42,243 bases of DNA from JAYZDP01 sp036337765 (lineage in GTDB: Bacteria; Acidobacteriota; Thermoanaerobaculia; Multivoradales; Multivoraceae): assembly GCA_036337765.1 (NCBI GenBank), contig JAYZDP010000234.1:1-42243 (forward strand). Reading direction: 5' to 3'. Positions 36,307 to 42,243 of the stretch are shown piece after piece (position 1 is the stretch's first letter; each line of letters starts with the position of its first letter). The notes beneath the pieces were generated by a model. That model did not search any database. It was not told the DNA's origin and was given only the letters and a program-made list of their open reading frames with translations. Position numbers and translations under genes: made by a program.

Positions 36307-38705
36307 GGCAGGATGTCCTTGTCTCGTAGCGCTTCGATCTCGGCAAGGTCGAGCCCGACAAGGCCGGTCAGGATCTCTTCGTTGTCCCGCCCTAGTGCCG
36401 GCGCAACCGACCGGGCGAGCTGGGTGTCGCCGAGGACGAAGGGCGCGCGCACCAGCTTGAGCGCTCCGAGATCCGGGTGCTCCACCGTGGCGAAGGCACC
36501 GCGCTCGCGCAGATGCCGATCGGCGTAGAGGTCACGGCTGTCGCGGACCGGTGCCACGGCGACTCCCGCGGCCTCGAGCCGAGCGACCGTACGATCGCGA
36601 TCGCGCCGCGACGTGAAGGCCTCGAGGATCTCGTCGAGCGCATCCTCGTTCTCCTTGCGCGCCTTGACGCTCGCGAAGCGCACATCGTCAGCGAGCCCAG
36701 GGGCTTCGATCGCCTCCGCCAGACGGTGAAAGGCCGCGTCGTCGTGCACCTCGATCGCCAGCCAACGGTCCACACCCCAGGCGCGATACACGCCGTGCGG
36801 AGCCGCGGCGGGGTGACGGTTGCCGATGCGCTCGGGAAGGTTGCCATCGAGCTCGGAGCCGAGGAGCACGTCGCCGAGCAGGCTGGAGACGCCCTCGCAC
36901 TGCGAGTAGTCGATGAACTGGCCGTCGCCTGTGGCATCGCGGTGATGCAGGGCAGCAACGATCGCGAAGGCGACCGTGATCGCGTTCATGAGATCGATGT
37001 CGCCACCGCTGTGACAGGGATGATCGTCCGGGTAGCCCGTGATGTAGGCGCCGCCACCGATGCCCTGGTGGACGGGCGCGAAGCCGAGGTAGTTGCGCTC
37101 GGCCCCGATATGGCCGCGACCCGAGGAAGAGGCGACGACGAGACCGTCGCGCACCTCCTTCAGCGCTTCGTAGCCGAGACCGAGCTTGGTCATGGCACCG
37201 GGGCGCATGTTGTCGACCACGACGTCGCAGCTCGCGATCAGCCTCCGCGCGATGTCACCCCCCTCAGGCTTGGACAGATCGAGCGCCAGGCTCTGCTTGT
37301 TCATGTTGACCGAGTTGAATGCCATGCCCTCGTTCGGCGGCAGCAAGTTCGGCGCGGGCTCCGGGAGCGGCCAGACCACGCTGCGGCGGGTCAGATCGGT
37401 GCGGCGATGACCCTCGACCTTGATCACCTCGGCGCCCAGGCTCGAAAGCAGCATGCCCGCGTACGGACCGGCCCACACCCAACAAAACTCGGCCACTCGT
37501 ACGCCTTGAAGTGGCAGACCTGGCGGCCCCGGCGCGACCGGCGCCCGCTCGGGCCCGGGTGCGCCGTTCGCCTCGGCACGGATCTCGTCGTCGTGCTCGC
37601 CGAGCAGCGGCGCGCGACCGAGCTCTGCGGGAGATGCGGGGAGGATGTAGGGCACGCCGGCATAACGCCGCTTGCCGGTGGCGGGATGGTCGACCTCCGA
37701 GAAGTAGCCGCGCTCGGCGAACTGGGGATTCGCCATCACTTCGGCGGCGTTCGAGATCGGACCGATGGGGATGCCCATCTTGGCCGCTCGATGGTGGATC
37801 TCGTCTTTCTCCTGGCCGAGCATCCACTCGTCGATGAGGTGGCCGACGTCCATGAAGTGGTTGGCCCGATACTCCATCGACCGCCACTCATCGCCCTGGC
37901 ACCACTCCGGGTCGCCCATAAGCGTGCGGAAGGCGTCGAAGTGGTGGTCGTCGAACGCGCTCAGGATCACGTAGCCGTCGCGCGTCTCGAGCCGCCCCAT
38001 CGCCGGAGGACGGTCCGGCACCCGCGACCAGCTCAGCCCCTGGTAGCGGGGCCCCGGCACTAGCGGCGCCACCATCGACAGCACCACTTCCTGCATCGAG
38101 ACGTCGACCAGCCGCCCGTGCCCGGTCCGATTTCGGCCGAGGACCGCCGATGCGGTCGCCAGCGCGGCGATCACGCCGGCGACGTGGGCCATCACGTCGC
38201 CGCCGAGCTTCACCGGGGCCCGGTCGATGTTCTCAGAGCGAGTCGGCAGCGTGCTGCCGAGGCCACCGGCGTGCGTCAGGGTGAGCTCGCCACCCGGCAC
38301 GTGCGCCCGCGGGCCGGTCCGACCGTAGGGTGTCAGCGAGGTGTATACGAGACCCGGGCAGCCGGCCTCGAGGTCGCTCCAATCCAGGCCATGGCCCGCC
38401 AGCGTCCCCTGACCGAGACCAACGATCACTACGTCGGCACTCTCGATCAATCGGCGGACAAGCGCCACCTCAGCGGCCAGGTCGAGCCGGATGCTGCGTT
38501 TGGAGGTGTTGTTGTAAAGATATGCAGCGCTTGTCTCGGGGTCCGGTTGGCCGTCGGCAAAGGGGCCGACGGCCCGCGACGGGTCGCCCGTCGGGGCCTC
38601 CACCTTGATGACGTCTGCCCCGAGATCAGCGAACAGTTTGCCGCAGTAGGGCCCGGCAATGCCCTCCGCCAGCTCGACGACGCGAATCCCTTTCAGCGCT
38701 GACAC
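36303..38705 (-). CDS. Fused two-domain CaiB/BaiF (family III) CoA transferase
   Basis: An 800-residue protein made of two family III CoA-transferase units, each normally about 400 residues. Unit one begins LKGIRVVELAEGIAGPYCGK and unit two, after a Pro/Gly linker near residue 395, LQGVRVAEFCWVWAGPYAG. Each retains GADVIKVEAP or GAEVIKVEGH, the Lys-Arg/Lys-Gln-Ser strand (NNTSKRSIRLDL, NMNKQSLALDL) and an Asp in the presumed catalytic place (LGGDVMAHVAGVIA, GGDIDLMNAITVAF). Such fusions form the interlocked dimer within one chain. They move CoA between carboxylates or isomerise acyl-CoA esters; the substrate is unknown. GTG start has AGGAG 9 nt upstream. The stop overlaps the penicillin acylase start as GTGA. 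Confidence 0.9.
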   Translation of the reverse strand: MSALKGIRVVELAEGIAGPYCGKLFADLGADVIKVEAPTGDPSRAVGPFADGQPDPETSAAYLYNNTSKRSIRLDLAAEVALVRRLIESADVVIVGLGQGTLAGHGLDWSDLEAGCPGLVYTSLTPYGRTGPRAHVPGGELTLTHAGGLGSTLPTRSENIDRAPVKLGGDVMAHVAGVIAALATASAVLGRNRTGHGRLVDVSMQEVVLSMVAPLVPGPRYQGLSWSRVPDRPPAMGRLETRDGYVILSAFDDHHFDAFRTLMGDPEWCQGDEWRSMEYRANHFMDVGHLIDEWMLGQEKDEIHHRAAKMGIPIGPISNAAEVMANPQFAERGYFSEVDHPATGKRRYAGVPYILPASPAELGRAPLLGEHDDEIRAEANGAPGPERAPVAPGPPGLPLQGVRVAEFCWVWAGPYAGMLLSSLGAEVIKVEGHRRTDLTRRSVVWPLPEPAPNLLPPNEGMAFNSVNMNKQSLALDLSKPEGGDIARRLIASCDVVVDNMRPGAMTKLGLGYEALKEVRDGLVVASSSGRGHIGAERNYLGFAPVHQGIGGGAYITGYPDDHPCHSGGDIDLMNAITVAFAIVAALHHRDATGDGQFIDYSQCEGVSSLLGDVLLGSELDGNLPERIGNRHPAAAPHGVYRAWGVDRWLAIEVHDDAAFHRLAEAIEAPGLADDVRFASVKARKENEDALDEILEAFTSRRDRDRTVARLEAAGVAVAPVRDSRDLYADRHLRERGAFATVEHPDLGALKLVRAPFVLGDTQLARSVAPALGRDNEEILTGLVGLDLAEIEALRDKDILP

Positions 38706-38774
38706 GTAGTTGACTCCTAGGAATGGGCGCCGACTCTAACGCGAGAGCCGCCGCGGCCGTCGACCACGGTAAGA

Positions 38775-38803
38775 TTGCCGCCCTTTCACCGATCCCCTAC
38801 ACT
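38775..38803 (+). promoter_or_regulatory. Promoter placing the transcription start at the DUF2085 GTG
   Basis: TTGCCG (38775-38780) and TACACT (38798-38803) are separated by exactly 17 nt, a good sigma-70 layout. The GTG start codon lies 6 nt after the -10 box, so the predicted first transcribed base is the G of GTG. The transcript would be leaderless, in keeping with absence of a Shine-Dalgarno. Confidence 0.5.
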
Positions 38804-38809
38804 CGATGG

Positions 38810-39286
38810 GTGACCGGCGACTCCCGACGCTCTCCGCTGTACTGGGGACTCGCCGGCGGTTGCCTCGGCTGGCTCACCCTGGTGGTAACGGCGCCGCTCG
38901 GTGCGGCGCGTGAGTGGGACGGCTCCGGCGTCCTGTACTGGCTCTTCCACAGCATCTGTCATCAGCTACCCGAGCGCAGCTTCCACGTTCTCGGCGAGCC
39001 CTTCGCCGCGTGTCATCGCTGCACCGGCCTTTACCTGGGGTTCACGCTCGGAGTCGCCGTGTGGCCAAGCCTGATCGGCCTCGGCGATCGCCTGTTGGCG
39101 CGGCCCCGCTGGATCCTGCTCTTCTTCGTCCCGTTGGCCGTCGACGTCGCGATCGTCTCGAACACCGCCCCTACCCGCTTTCTCACCGGGCTCGTCGCCG
39201 CCTTTCCGGCCGCGCTGTTCTGCCTCGTGGCGTTGGCGCAGCTCGGCGAGAGGCGAGTCGGATCATTGACACCAGGGGAGCTCTGA
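38810..39286 (+). CDS. DUF2085 family membrane protein
   Basis: A 158-residue inner-membrane protein. The DUF2085 signature is complete: ICHQLPERSFHVLGEPFAAC followed by HRCTGLYLGF, with two Cys-containing motifs likely to bind metal or form a redox site. Transmembrane segments are LAGGCLGWLTLVVTAPLG, YLGFTLGVAVWPSLIGL, WILLFFVPLAVDVAIV and LTGLVAAFPAALFCLVALAQL. GTG was chosen because it begins the normal N terminus; a start at 38723 would add a leader overlapping the promoter. Function is unknown for the family. The next membrane-protein gene starts 1 nt after its stop, so they probably act together. Confidence 0.8.
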   Translation: MTGDSRRSPLYWGLAGGCLGWLTLVVTAPLGAAREWDGSGVLYWLFHSICHQLPERSFHVLGEPFAACHRCTGLYLGFTLGVAVWPSLIGLGDRLLARPRWILLFFVPLAVDVAIVSNTAPTRFLTGLVAAFPAALFCLVALAQLGERRVGSLTPGEL

Positions 39287-39287
39287 C

Positions 39288-39776
39288 ATGGAAGAAAACG
39301 CGAAGCTTAAACCGGCGCTGATCGGCGGTGTGACACTCGGGGTGGCGAACGTGATCCCCTTCCTGAACATGCTCAACTGTGCCTGCTGTGCACTCATCAT
39401 CGGCGGTGGGGTGCTGGCCTCGTACCTCTACGTCAAGGACCTGCCGCCCTCGCCCCAGGCGCCGTACGGCGATGGTGCCCTGATCGGGCTCATGGCCGGC
39501 GTGATCGGCGCTCCGGTGACTGCGGTACTCAACATTCCGATGAGGCTTCTCACCTCGAGCATCGGAATGATGCCCAATCTCGACGACATGTTCGAGCAGA
39601 TGGATATACCGGAAGAGGTGCAGGGCCTGCTGTCGGGGATCAGCACTGGCGGATTCAGCCTCACCGTGCTGCTTTTCGGTCTAATGATGGGCCTTGTGAT
39701 CAACAGCATCTTCGCCACCCTCGGGGGCGTGATCGGCATCGCGATCTTCAAAAAAGCCGACCCTTCGGCCCAGTAA
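39288..39776 (+). CDS. Hypothetical multi-pass membrane protein
   Basis: A 162-residue protein with about four hydrophobic segments: ALIGGVTLGVANVIPFLNML, CCALIIGGGVLASYLYV, GALIGLMAGVIGAPVTAVL and FSLTVLLFGLMMGLVINSIF, the last continuing through ATLGGVIGIAIF. A Cys cluster (NCACC) lies at the start of the second helix. The layout resembles small DUF-type membrane proteins whose role is unknown. GGGGAG stands 6 nt before the ATG. It follows the DUF2085 gene directly, and its Cys cluster next to that Cys-bearing partner hints at a joint metal or redox role, which is speculation. Confidence 0.72.
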   Translation: MEENAKLKPALIGGVTLGVANVIPFLNMLNCACCALIIGGGVLASYLYVKDLPPSPQAPYGDGALIGLMAGVIGAPVTAVLNIPMRLLTSSIGMMPNLDDMFEQMDIPEEVQGLLSGISTGGFSLTVLLFGLMMGLVINSIFATLGGVIGIAIFKKADPSAQ

Positions 39777-39797
39777 GGCCTATAGGGGCCGTGGCAC

Positions 39798-40709
39798 GTG
39801 AAGGTCGGGATCTCCATCACCAGCTCTCACCGGGTCGACGATCCGAGGGAGGGGGCGCGGCGCATGATCGACCGGGCACGGGCCGCGCACCAGGCCGGGC
39901 TCGATTCGTTGTTCGTCGGCGATCATCACGCGACGCCAGGACCGTACTACCAGAACACCGCGATACTTGGCCGGCTCCTCGCCGAGTGGAGCAGCCAACC
40001 GTTCGGCGCCCTGTATCTGCTGCCGCTCTGGCACCCGGTGCTTCTGGCCGAGCAGATCGGTACTCTCGCCAGCCTCGGATCTGGACGCTTCGTGATGCAG
40101 TGCGCGATCGGCCCTGACGACTGGCAGTTCCCGGCGCTCGGCATCGATGTCCGCCATCGTCCGTCACGCTTCGAGGAATCTCTCGCCCTGATGAAGCGGC
40201 TCTGGGACGGTGAGACGGTCAGCTCGAACGGTCGTTGGCAGTTCCGCGATGCGAGGGTGTCGCCCACCCCCACCTCGCCCGTGGAGGTATGGATCGGCGC
40301 TTCCGCCGACGCGGCGATCGACCGTGCCGCGCGACTAGGCGACGGCTGGATCGCCCCTCCAGGCCTCCCCGAGGCCAAAGCCTACGCGCGGCTCCAAGTC
40401 TACCTCGAGGCGTGCGCCCGTCACGGCACCCCGGGCTCAATACGTGCCATCCGCCGTGACATCTACGTCGGCGAAAGCGCAGCCGAGGCCACGCGCAGCG
40501 CCGAACCGGTCATCTCGGCCGGTTACCGAGGCTTCCCACCGGGTGCCGCCGTTGTCGGCAGCGTCGAGCAGGTGGCGGCAGCGTTCGCCCGACTCGCCGA
40601 GGCCGGCTACACGGACGTCATCGTGCGCAACCTGATCCAGGATCCCGATCTGGCAGTCGCGTCGACCGAGCGCCTGGCTCGAGTACGCGAGCTCGTCCGC
40701 GAGCTTTAG
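39798..40709 (+). CDS. LLM class flavin-dependent oxidoreductase
   Basis: A 303-residue luciferase-like monooxygenase/F420- or FMN-linked oxidoreductase barrel. The beginning MKVGISITSSHRVDDPREGA, then SLFVGDHHATPGPYYQNTA, the block PLWHPVLLAEQIGTLASLGS, RFVMQCAIGP, and VEVWIGASADAAIDRAARLG followed by DGWIAPP all fit the family. Whether the cofactor is FMN or F420 is not determinable from these motifs. GTG starts 21 nt after the previous stop; TAGGGG upstream may serve as ribosome site. No partner reductase is nearby. Confidence 0.87.
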   Translation: MKVGISITSSHRVDDPREGARRMIDRARAAHQAGLDSLFVGDHHATPGPYYQNTAILGRLLAEWSSQPFGALYLLPLWHPVLLAEQIGTLASLGSGRFVMQCAIGPDDWQFPALGIDVRHRPSRFEESLALMKRLWDGETVSSNGRWQFRDARVSPTPTSPVEVWIGASADAAIDRAARLGDGWIAPPGLPEAKAYARLQVYLEACARHGTPGSIRAIRRDIYVGESAAEATRSAEPVISAGYRGFPPGAAVVGSVEQVAAAFARLAEAGYTDVIVRNLIQDPDLAVASTERLARVRELVREL

Positions 40710-40739
40710 CATCTCCGAACCCGCCCTCTGCCGAGCACC

Positions 40740-40754
40740 GGGCGGCGTGCGCCC
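40740..40754 (+). terminator. Weak hairpin in the convergent spacer
   Basis: GGGCG-GCGTG-CGCCC forms a 5-bp GC stem 30 nt after the stop of the flavin oxidoreductase. It has no T-run, so at most it is an atypical or pause-type terminator. Apart from this and the 20-nt repeat nearby, the 171-nt spacer holds nothing recognisable. Confidence 0.25.
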
Positions 40755-40773
40755 TCCCGGTGGATCCGACTCG

Positions 40774-40793
40774 GGGCCTGCGCGGCGAGCGCC
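40774..40793 (+). repeat. 20-nt intergenic repeat, copy 2
   Basis: GGGCCTGCGCGGCGAGCGCC differs from the copy at 4241-4260 in one base. Both are in convergent spacers and read in the same direction, and TGGATC occurs shortly before each. It may be part of a dispersed intergenic element or of a 3' processing or termination signal. Confidence 0.45.
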
Positions 40794-40880
40794 CCCCGGA
40801 GGGACAGCAACGCTAGCGGAGTCGTGGTAGGAGCGCGCTTCAGATTCGAATCGTCGGCAACGATGACTACCACGGCCCTG

Positions 40881-41687
40881 CTAGCGCCCCACGAACACCG
40901 GCTTGCGCTTGTCCATGAAGGCACGTCGACCCTCGACATAGTCCTCGCTGCCGAAGCAGTCGCGAACCACCTGTTCGCAGAGCTCGAGATCGGCGTGACC
41001 GCCCCGCACCAGCTCACCGACGATCGTCTTTACGGACCGCACCGTCAGCGGGGCGTTTTCGGCGATGCGCCCGCAAGTGTCGTCAACGAGAGCCGCGAGC
41101 TCGTCGCGCTCGACGACGCGATTGACGAGTCCCATGGCTTGGGCCTCCGACGCGTCGAAGCGTCGCGCGGTGTAGAAGATCTCCTTGGCGAAAGACGGCC
41201 CGACCACGTCGATCAGGCGGCGCACGCCGTTGTGGTGGTACCCCACGCCGAGGCGCGCTGCAGGAATCCCGAAACTCGAGTCGGAGGAGGCGTAACGCAG
41301 ATCGCAGTTCAGGGCCACGCCGAGCCCGCCGCCGATGCAGTAGCCCTGAATCATCGCCACCGTCGGCAGTGGACACTCGATCAGCCGTCGATTCGCCGTG
41401 CCGGCGACACTGTCGTAGTAGCCGCGCACCTCGCTGCTTGACCGTCGCTTCTCGAACTGCGAGATATCGGCGCCGGAAATGAACGACTTCTCGCCTGCGC
41501 CGGACAAGACCACTGAGCGGATGGCCGCATCTCCCTCGAGCCGGTCCAGCGCGAGAGGGATGGCCGCCCAGATCTCGACCGAGATCGCGTTGTGCCGCTG
41601 TGGGCGGTTGAACACGACGTGCCCGACACTGCCTCGCTGCTCAACCAGCAGCTGGCCCTCGGCCAGCTCGATGGGCCCTTCACTCAC
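40881..41687 (-). CDS. Enoyl-CoA hydratase/isomerase family protein lacking the usual catalytic Glu pair
   Basis: A 268-residue crotonase-fold protein. The oxyanion-hole blocks are intact: FISGADISQFEKRRSS and GYCIGGGLGVALNCDLRYA. The region that supplies the two catalytic glutamates in enoyl-CoA hydratase reads SSFGIPAARLGVGYHHNGVR, so both positions differ (Ala for the first Glu, and no Glu before RRL). Standard hydratase activity is thus doubtful; isomerase, decarboxylase or thioesterase chemistry on an acyl-CoA is more plausible. GTG was chosen because it starts at the domain (MSEGPIELAEGQ); the frame remains open to a TTG 21 codons upstream, without support. A TAAACT box lies 8 nt before the GTG. 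Confidence 0.87.
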   Translation of the reverse strand: MSEGPIELAEGQLLVEQRGSVGHVVFNRPQRHNAISVEIWAAIPLALDRLEGDAAIRSVVLSGAGEKSFISGADISQFEKRRSSSEVRGYYDSVAGTANRRLIECPLPTVAMIQGYCIGGGLGVALNCDLRYASSDSSFGIPAARLGVGYHHNGVRRLIDVVGPSFAKEIFYTARRFDASEAQAMGLVNRVVERDELAALVDDTCGRIAENAPLTVRSVKTIVGELVRGGHADLELCEQVVRDCFGSEDYVEGRRAFMDKRKPVFVGR

Positions 41688-41695
41688 GGTTTCGG

Positions 41696-41701
41696 AGTTT
41701 A
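41696..41701 (-). promoter_or_regulatory. -10 box close to the enoyl-CoA hydratase-like start
   Basis: On the minus strand TAAACT is followed by 8 nt (CCGAAACC) and the GTG start. No Shine-Dalgarno is present and no convincing -35 is seen. The spacing matches the TATAGT and TATACT boxes before the histidine phosphatase and Nudix genes, suggesting short-leader or leaderless transcription. Confidence 0.35.
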
Positions 41702-41794
41702 TCGCCGACTTGACTCGGTAGTCTTCCACTGTTAGATTTTGGCCGATCAAAACTTACTTTTGTAGACCGAGAAAACTCAGGAAGTGAGCAAGAC

Positions 41795-42097
41795 ATGGGG
41801 ATTGAGCTAGAGCTAGGCGCCCTGCTTCTGCTGCTCGGAGTCGGCATGATCACCTTTGGCCGGTTCGAGGTCGAGCGCCCGGTGTGGAAGGGCCTGCTCA
41901 AGTGGTCGATTTTCTGCGGCGGCACCGTGGCGCTCTACACGGTCGTCGGTCATTGGAGCCTGCTGTTTCCCGCCACCGGGGCACTGACGGGCGGAATCGT
42001 GCACACGGTCTGGTGCCGCAAGCACGGCATCCATCCGCTCTACGCAACACCGCGCCGCAAGTACTACGAGCTGCGCGGCTGGGCCTGGCCCGAGTGA
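41795..42097 (+). CDS. Small membrane protein, unknown function
   Basis: A 100-residue protein with an N-terminal hydrophobic helix (LGALLLLLGVGMITFG), a second one (KWSIFCGGTVALYTVVG) and a third (LLFPATGALTGGIVHTVW). The tail is basic and aromatic: CRKHGIHPLYATPRRKYYEL followed by RGWAWPE. The HGIHPLYATPRRKYYEL ending looks conserved, as in small uncharacterised membrane proteins, but I cannot name a family. AGGAAG precedes the ATG at a somewhat long distance. The upstream spacer is unusually AT-rich for this window, consistent with a promoter. The convergent gene ends 7 nt after its stop. Confidence 0.7.
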   Translation: MGIELELGALLLLLGVGMITFGRFEVERPVWKGLLKWSIFCGGTVALYTVVGHWSLLFPATGALTGGIVHTVWCRKHGIHPLYATPRRKYYELRGWAWPE

Positions 42098-42104
42098 GGC
42101 CGGA

Positions 42105-42243
42105 TCACCTCCGAAGATGGGCCAGGCGGTTGTAGATCCACGCCAGGCTCCAGCCCGCGACGGCACCGGTGGCGAAGCCGTAGCCGATACCTACAAACGC
42201 ACCGGGCCACGTGACGCGGTAGCCGGGGAAGTACAGGCTCAAG
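42105..42243 (-). CDS. C-terminal end of a membrane protein, 5' part outside window
   Basis: The last 46 codons of a minus-strand gene are visible: SLYFPGYRVTWPGAFVGIGY then GFATGAVAGWSLAWIYNRLA and HLRR before TGA. They contain one hydrophobic helix (Gly/Ala-rich) followed by a basic end, which predicts an inner-membrane protein with a cytoplasmic C terminus. The family is not recognised. Converges on the small membrane-protein gene with a 7-nt gap. Confidence 0.65.
   Translation of the reverse strand, partial: LSLYFPGYRVTWPGAFVGIGYGFATGAVAGWSLAWIYNRLAHLRR

Noticed and set aside
36477..38063. 528-codon plus-strand open frame opposite the CoA transferase
   Set aside because: It shows no motif and reflects codon bias of the real gene on the other strand.
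40843..40852. GATTCGAATC looks like a tRNA T-loop
   Set aside because: No matching acceptor stem, anticodon arm or D-arm is found around it; it is a simple palindrome in the spacer.
41688..41750. TTG start at 41750 for the enoyl-CoA hydratase-like protein
   Set aside because: It adds 21 residues with no crotonase similarity and overlaps the AT-rich divergent promoter region.
1..42243. Prophage, integron, IS or genomic island
   Set aside because: No transposase, integrase, tRNA-bordered repeats or phage structural genes were recognised, and composition looks uniform by eye.

Overview
The window is GC-rich, densely packed bacterial chromosome, mostly in runs of co-directional genes that touch or overlap by 4 nt. 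Several products carry signal peptides or lipoboxes. A small OmpA-like barrel, a PagL-like lipid A deacylase and a DUF5916 barrel all point to a Gram-negative (diderm) cell. The gene mix (DUF5916, FG-GAP and penicillin-acylase lipoproteins, several class C-type serine hydrolases, CoA-ester metabolism) would fit an uncultured Acidobacteriota- or deltaproteobacteria-like aerobe. No rRNA or single-copy marker is present, so this placement is inference. No rRNA, tRNA, CRISPR, insertion sequence or prophage was recognised.

Layout. 1-4.2 kb: a partial histidine phosphatase diverges from an outer-membrane barrel and a YkgJ-type Cys-cluster protein; then an SMP-30-like hydrolase with GNAT and pyrE remnants upstream, and a Tet-type MFS exporter. 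4.3-8.1 kb (minus): metallophosphoesterase lipoprotein, exported-looking SDR, MOSC protein, serine hydrolase. 8.3-14.0 kb (minus): one long coupled run of HpaI-type aldolase, creatininase-like amidohydrolase, small membrane protein, TPR/FG-GAP lipoprotein, serine hydrolase and CPXCG protein. 14.0-20.8 kb: Dabb protein, a shrunken AraC-like protein and a Nudix hydrolase, then a plus-strand run of acyl-CoA dehydrogenase, serine hydrolase, aldo/keto reductase, ferritin and M20 amidohydrolase. 20.8-27.4 kb: DUF5916 barrel and FadJ-like beta-oxidation enzyme (minus), a DsbA/FrnE-like protein (plus), then RraA-like and homocysteine methyltransferase-like genes (minus). 27.4-38.7 kb: MBL hydrolase and alpha/beta hydrolase (plus); heme A synthase, acyl-CoA ligase, exported RidA, 2-hydroxyacid dehydrogenase, PagL-like, penicillin acylase and double CoA-transferase (minus). 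38.8-42.2 kb: DUF2085 protein, small membrane proteins, an LLM flavin oxidoreductase and an enoyl-CoA hydratase relative.

Main biological themes. CoA-thioester and fatty-acid catabolism: acyl-CoA ligase, acyl-CoA dehydrogenase, hydratase/3-hydroxyacyl-CoA dehydrogenase, a second hydratase-like protein and a CoA transferase. Scavenging of amides, esters and small organic acids: creatininase-like, M20, penicillin acylase, aldolases and serine hydrolases. Envelope functions make up the rest.

Most interesting observation: the DsbA/FrnE-like gene has an in-frame TGA exactly where the first Cys of its CPWC active site should be (U-P-W-C), with about 190 intact codons downstream. It is a strong selenoprotein candidate and would be mis-annotated as an N-truncated protein. 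Other items: apparent CTG start codons inside 4-nt CTGA stop/start overlaps; several genes shrunken by internal or terminal deletions (pyrE, GNAT, AraC, a membrane-protein stub); inverted repeats ending 1-2 nt before the starts of the MFS and ferritin genes; probable leaderless promoters; and a 20-nt repeat found in the only two sizeable convergent spacers.
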